A stretch of 64,000 nt of DNA from assembly GCF_000519265.1 (NCBI RefSeq), contig NZ_KI912608.1:1-64000 (forward strand), given 5' to 3'. Source of the DNA: Desulfonatronum lacustre DSM 10312 (GTDB taxonomy: Bacteria; Desulfobacterota; Desulfovibrionia; Desulfovibrionales; Desulfonatronaceae). Every line of letters starts with the position of its first letter. The first letter of the stretch is position 1. The position numbers and the translations under genes were made by a program. The notes beneath the pieces were generated by a model, which searched no databases, was not told where the DNA came from, and saw only the letters and a list, made by a program, of their open reading frames with translations. Shown here in pieces: positions 63,384 to 64,000 of the stretch.

Positions 63384-64000
63384 ATGGCCACCGACAGGCG
63401 ACATGCGATGCGGGGCGGGCGTTTGCCGAGAGGGCGCGGGAGATTGGTCAGGCCGACCGTGGCCCTGCTGACGGACTTCGGGCTGGATGATCCGTATGTC
63501 GGGCAGATGAAGGGCGTTTTGGCGGGCCTCGCGCCCGAGGCCTCGGTCGTGGACGTCAGCCACCAGGTCCGGCCCTTTGACGTCATGCAGGGGGCCTTTT
63601 ACCTGGCGGCCAGTTGGCGGTTTTTTCCGGAAGGCAGCGTGCTGGTGGGCGTGGTGGACCCAGGGGTGGGGACCGAGCGTCGTCTGGTGATCGGAAAACG
63701 GGAAGGCCGTTTTTTCCTGGGGCCGGACAACGGCCTGCTGGCCCTGGTTTTCGGGCCTGAGCCCAAGAGGCTGGCTGGGGAGGAGCCCGGAGAGCGGGCC
63801 TGGGAACTGACCATGCCGTCCGCTTCGGGGGCGCGTTCCAATACCTTTCACGGTCGGGACATCCTGGCCCCGGCCGCGGCCCGGCTGGCCCTGGGCGTTG
63901 ATCCGCGGCGACTGGGACGACCGTTGGATACGGAGACGTTGCAGCGTCCGGCCTGGGCCTTGCCGGAGCAGCGGGGCCGGGAGATCACGGCCCATGTCCT
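63384..64000 (+). CDS. SAM hydroxide adenosyltransferase (DUF62), partial
   Basis: Open frame from ATG 63384 (AGGAGG seven bases upstream) running off the window after 205 codons. The sequence VALLTDFGLDDPYVGQMKG, then VVDVSHQVRPFDVMQGAFYL, VVDPGVGTERRLVIGK, GPDNGLLALVF and TFHGRDILAPAAARLALG marks the duf62 family, which hydrolyses SAM to adenosine and methionine and is related to the fluorinases. The first 20 residues are Arg-rich and unconserved; a later start is possible. Confidence 0.92.
   Translation, partial: MATDRRHAMRGGRLPRGRGRLVRPTVALLTDFGLDDPYVGQMKGVLAGLAPEASVVDVSHQVRPFDVMQGAFYLAASWRFFPEGSVLVGVVDPGVGTERRLVIGKREGRFFLGPDNGLLALVFGPEPKRLAGEEPGERAWELTMPSASGARSNTFHGRDILAPAAARLALGVDPRRLGRPLDTETLQRPAWALPEQRGREITAHV

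Overview
The window reads as a chromosomal segment of a sulfate-reducing deltaproteobacterium, most likely Desulfovibrionales. The basis is a long S10-spc-alpha ribosomal cluster with Desulfovibrio-like RpoA and S10 sequences, a selenocysteine-containing SelD, a CooS/CooC carbon monoxide dehydrogenase pair and a CooA-type palindrome in front of it. No database search was possible, so the assignment is from protein family memory.

Layout. 1-14204: end of tuf, then an almost gapless ribosomal protein/secY/map/rpoA cluster closed by a strong terminator. rpmD (L30) is missing from its usual place. 14240-16304: a LysR regulator and selD, in which an in-frame TGA followed by a SECIS-like hairpin encodes selenocysteine. 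16355-19573: a Fur-family (Zur-like) repressor divergent from znuACB. 19604-19691 and 57262-57290: two halves of one heptamer tandem repeat that once joined znuB to glmS.

19692-57261 is a complete 37.6-kb Tn7-like transposon inserted just behind glmS. It has TGTGGGAG termini, a 5-bp duplication (GCCCT), three TnsB-type sites at each end, and tnsA, tnsB, tnsC, tnsD and tnsE on the right side. tnsC carries one in-frame TAA between its AAA+ core and its C-terminal region, the most surprising defect in the window. The cargo is largely a defence island: an unknown coiled-coil membrane protein; a four-gene Wadjet-like system (JetA, JetB, JetC, JetD); a umuD-SRAP-umuC error-prone repair operon; a very AT-rich gene with a divergent diadenylate cyclase (DisA_N-like) domain; a tightly overlapping three-gene operon of unknown function whose first protein has a PD-(D/E)xK-like signature; and a seven-gene type I restriction-modification operon (two hsdM, a DUF1016 nuclease, a HEPN-like TIGR02391 protein, hsdS, an extra SF2 helicase, hsdR).

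57287-64000 returns to host chromosome: glmS (the attTn7 gene), a YitT-family membrane protein, cooS-cooC behind a perfect CooA-type site, and the start of a SAM hydroxide adenosyltransferase gene that runs off the window.

The best candidates for something undescribed are the divergent cyclase gene with the neighbouring three-gene nuclease-like operon (32551-36797), the expanded type I operon, and the stop-interrupted tnsC.
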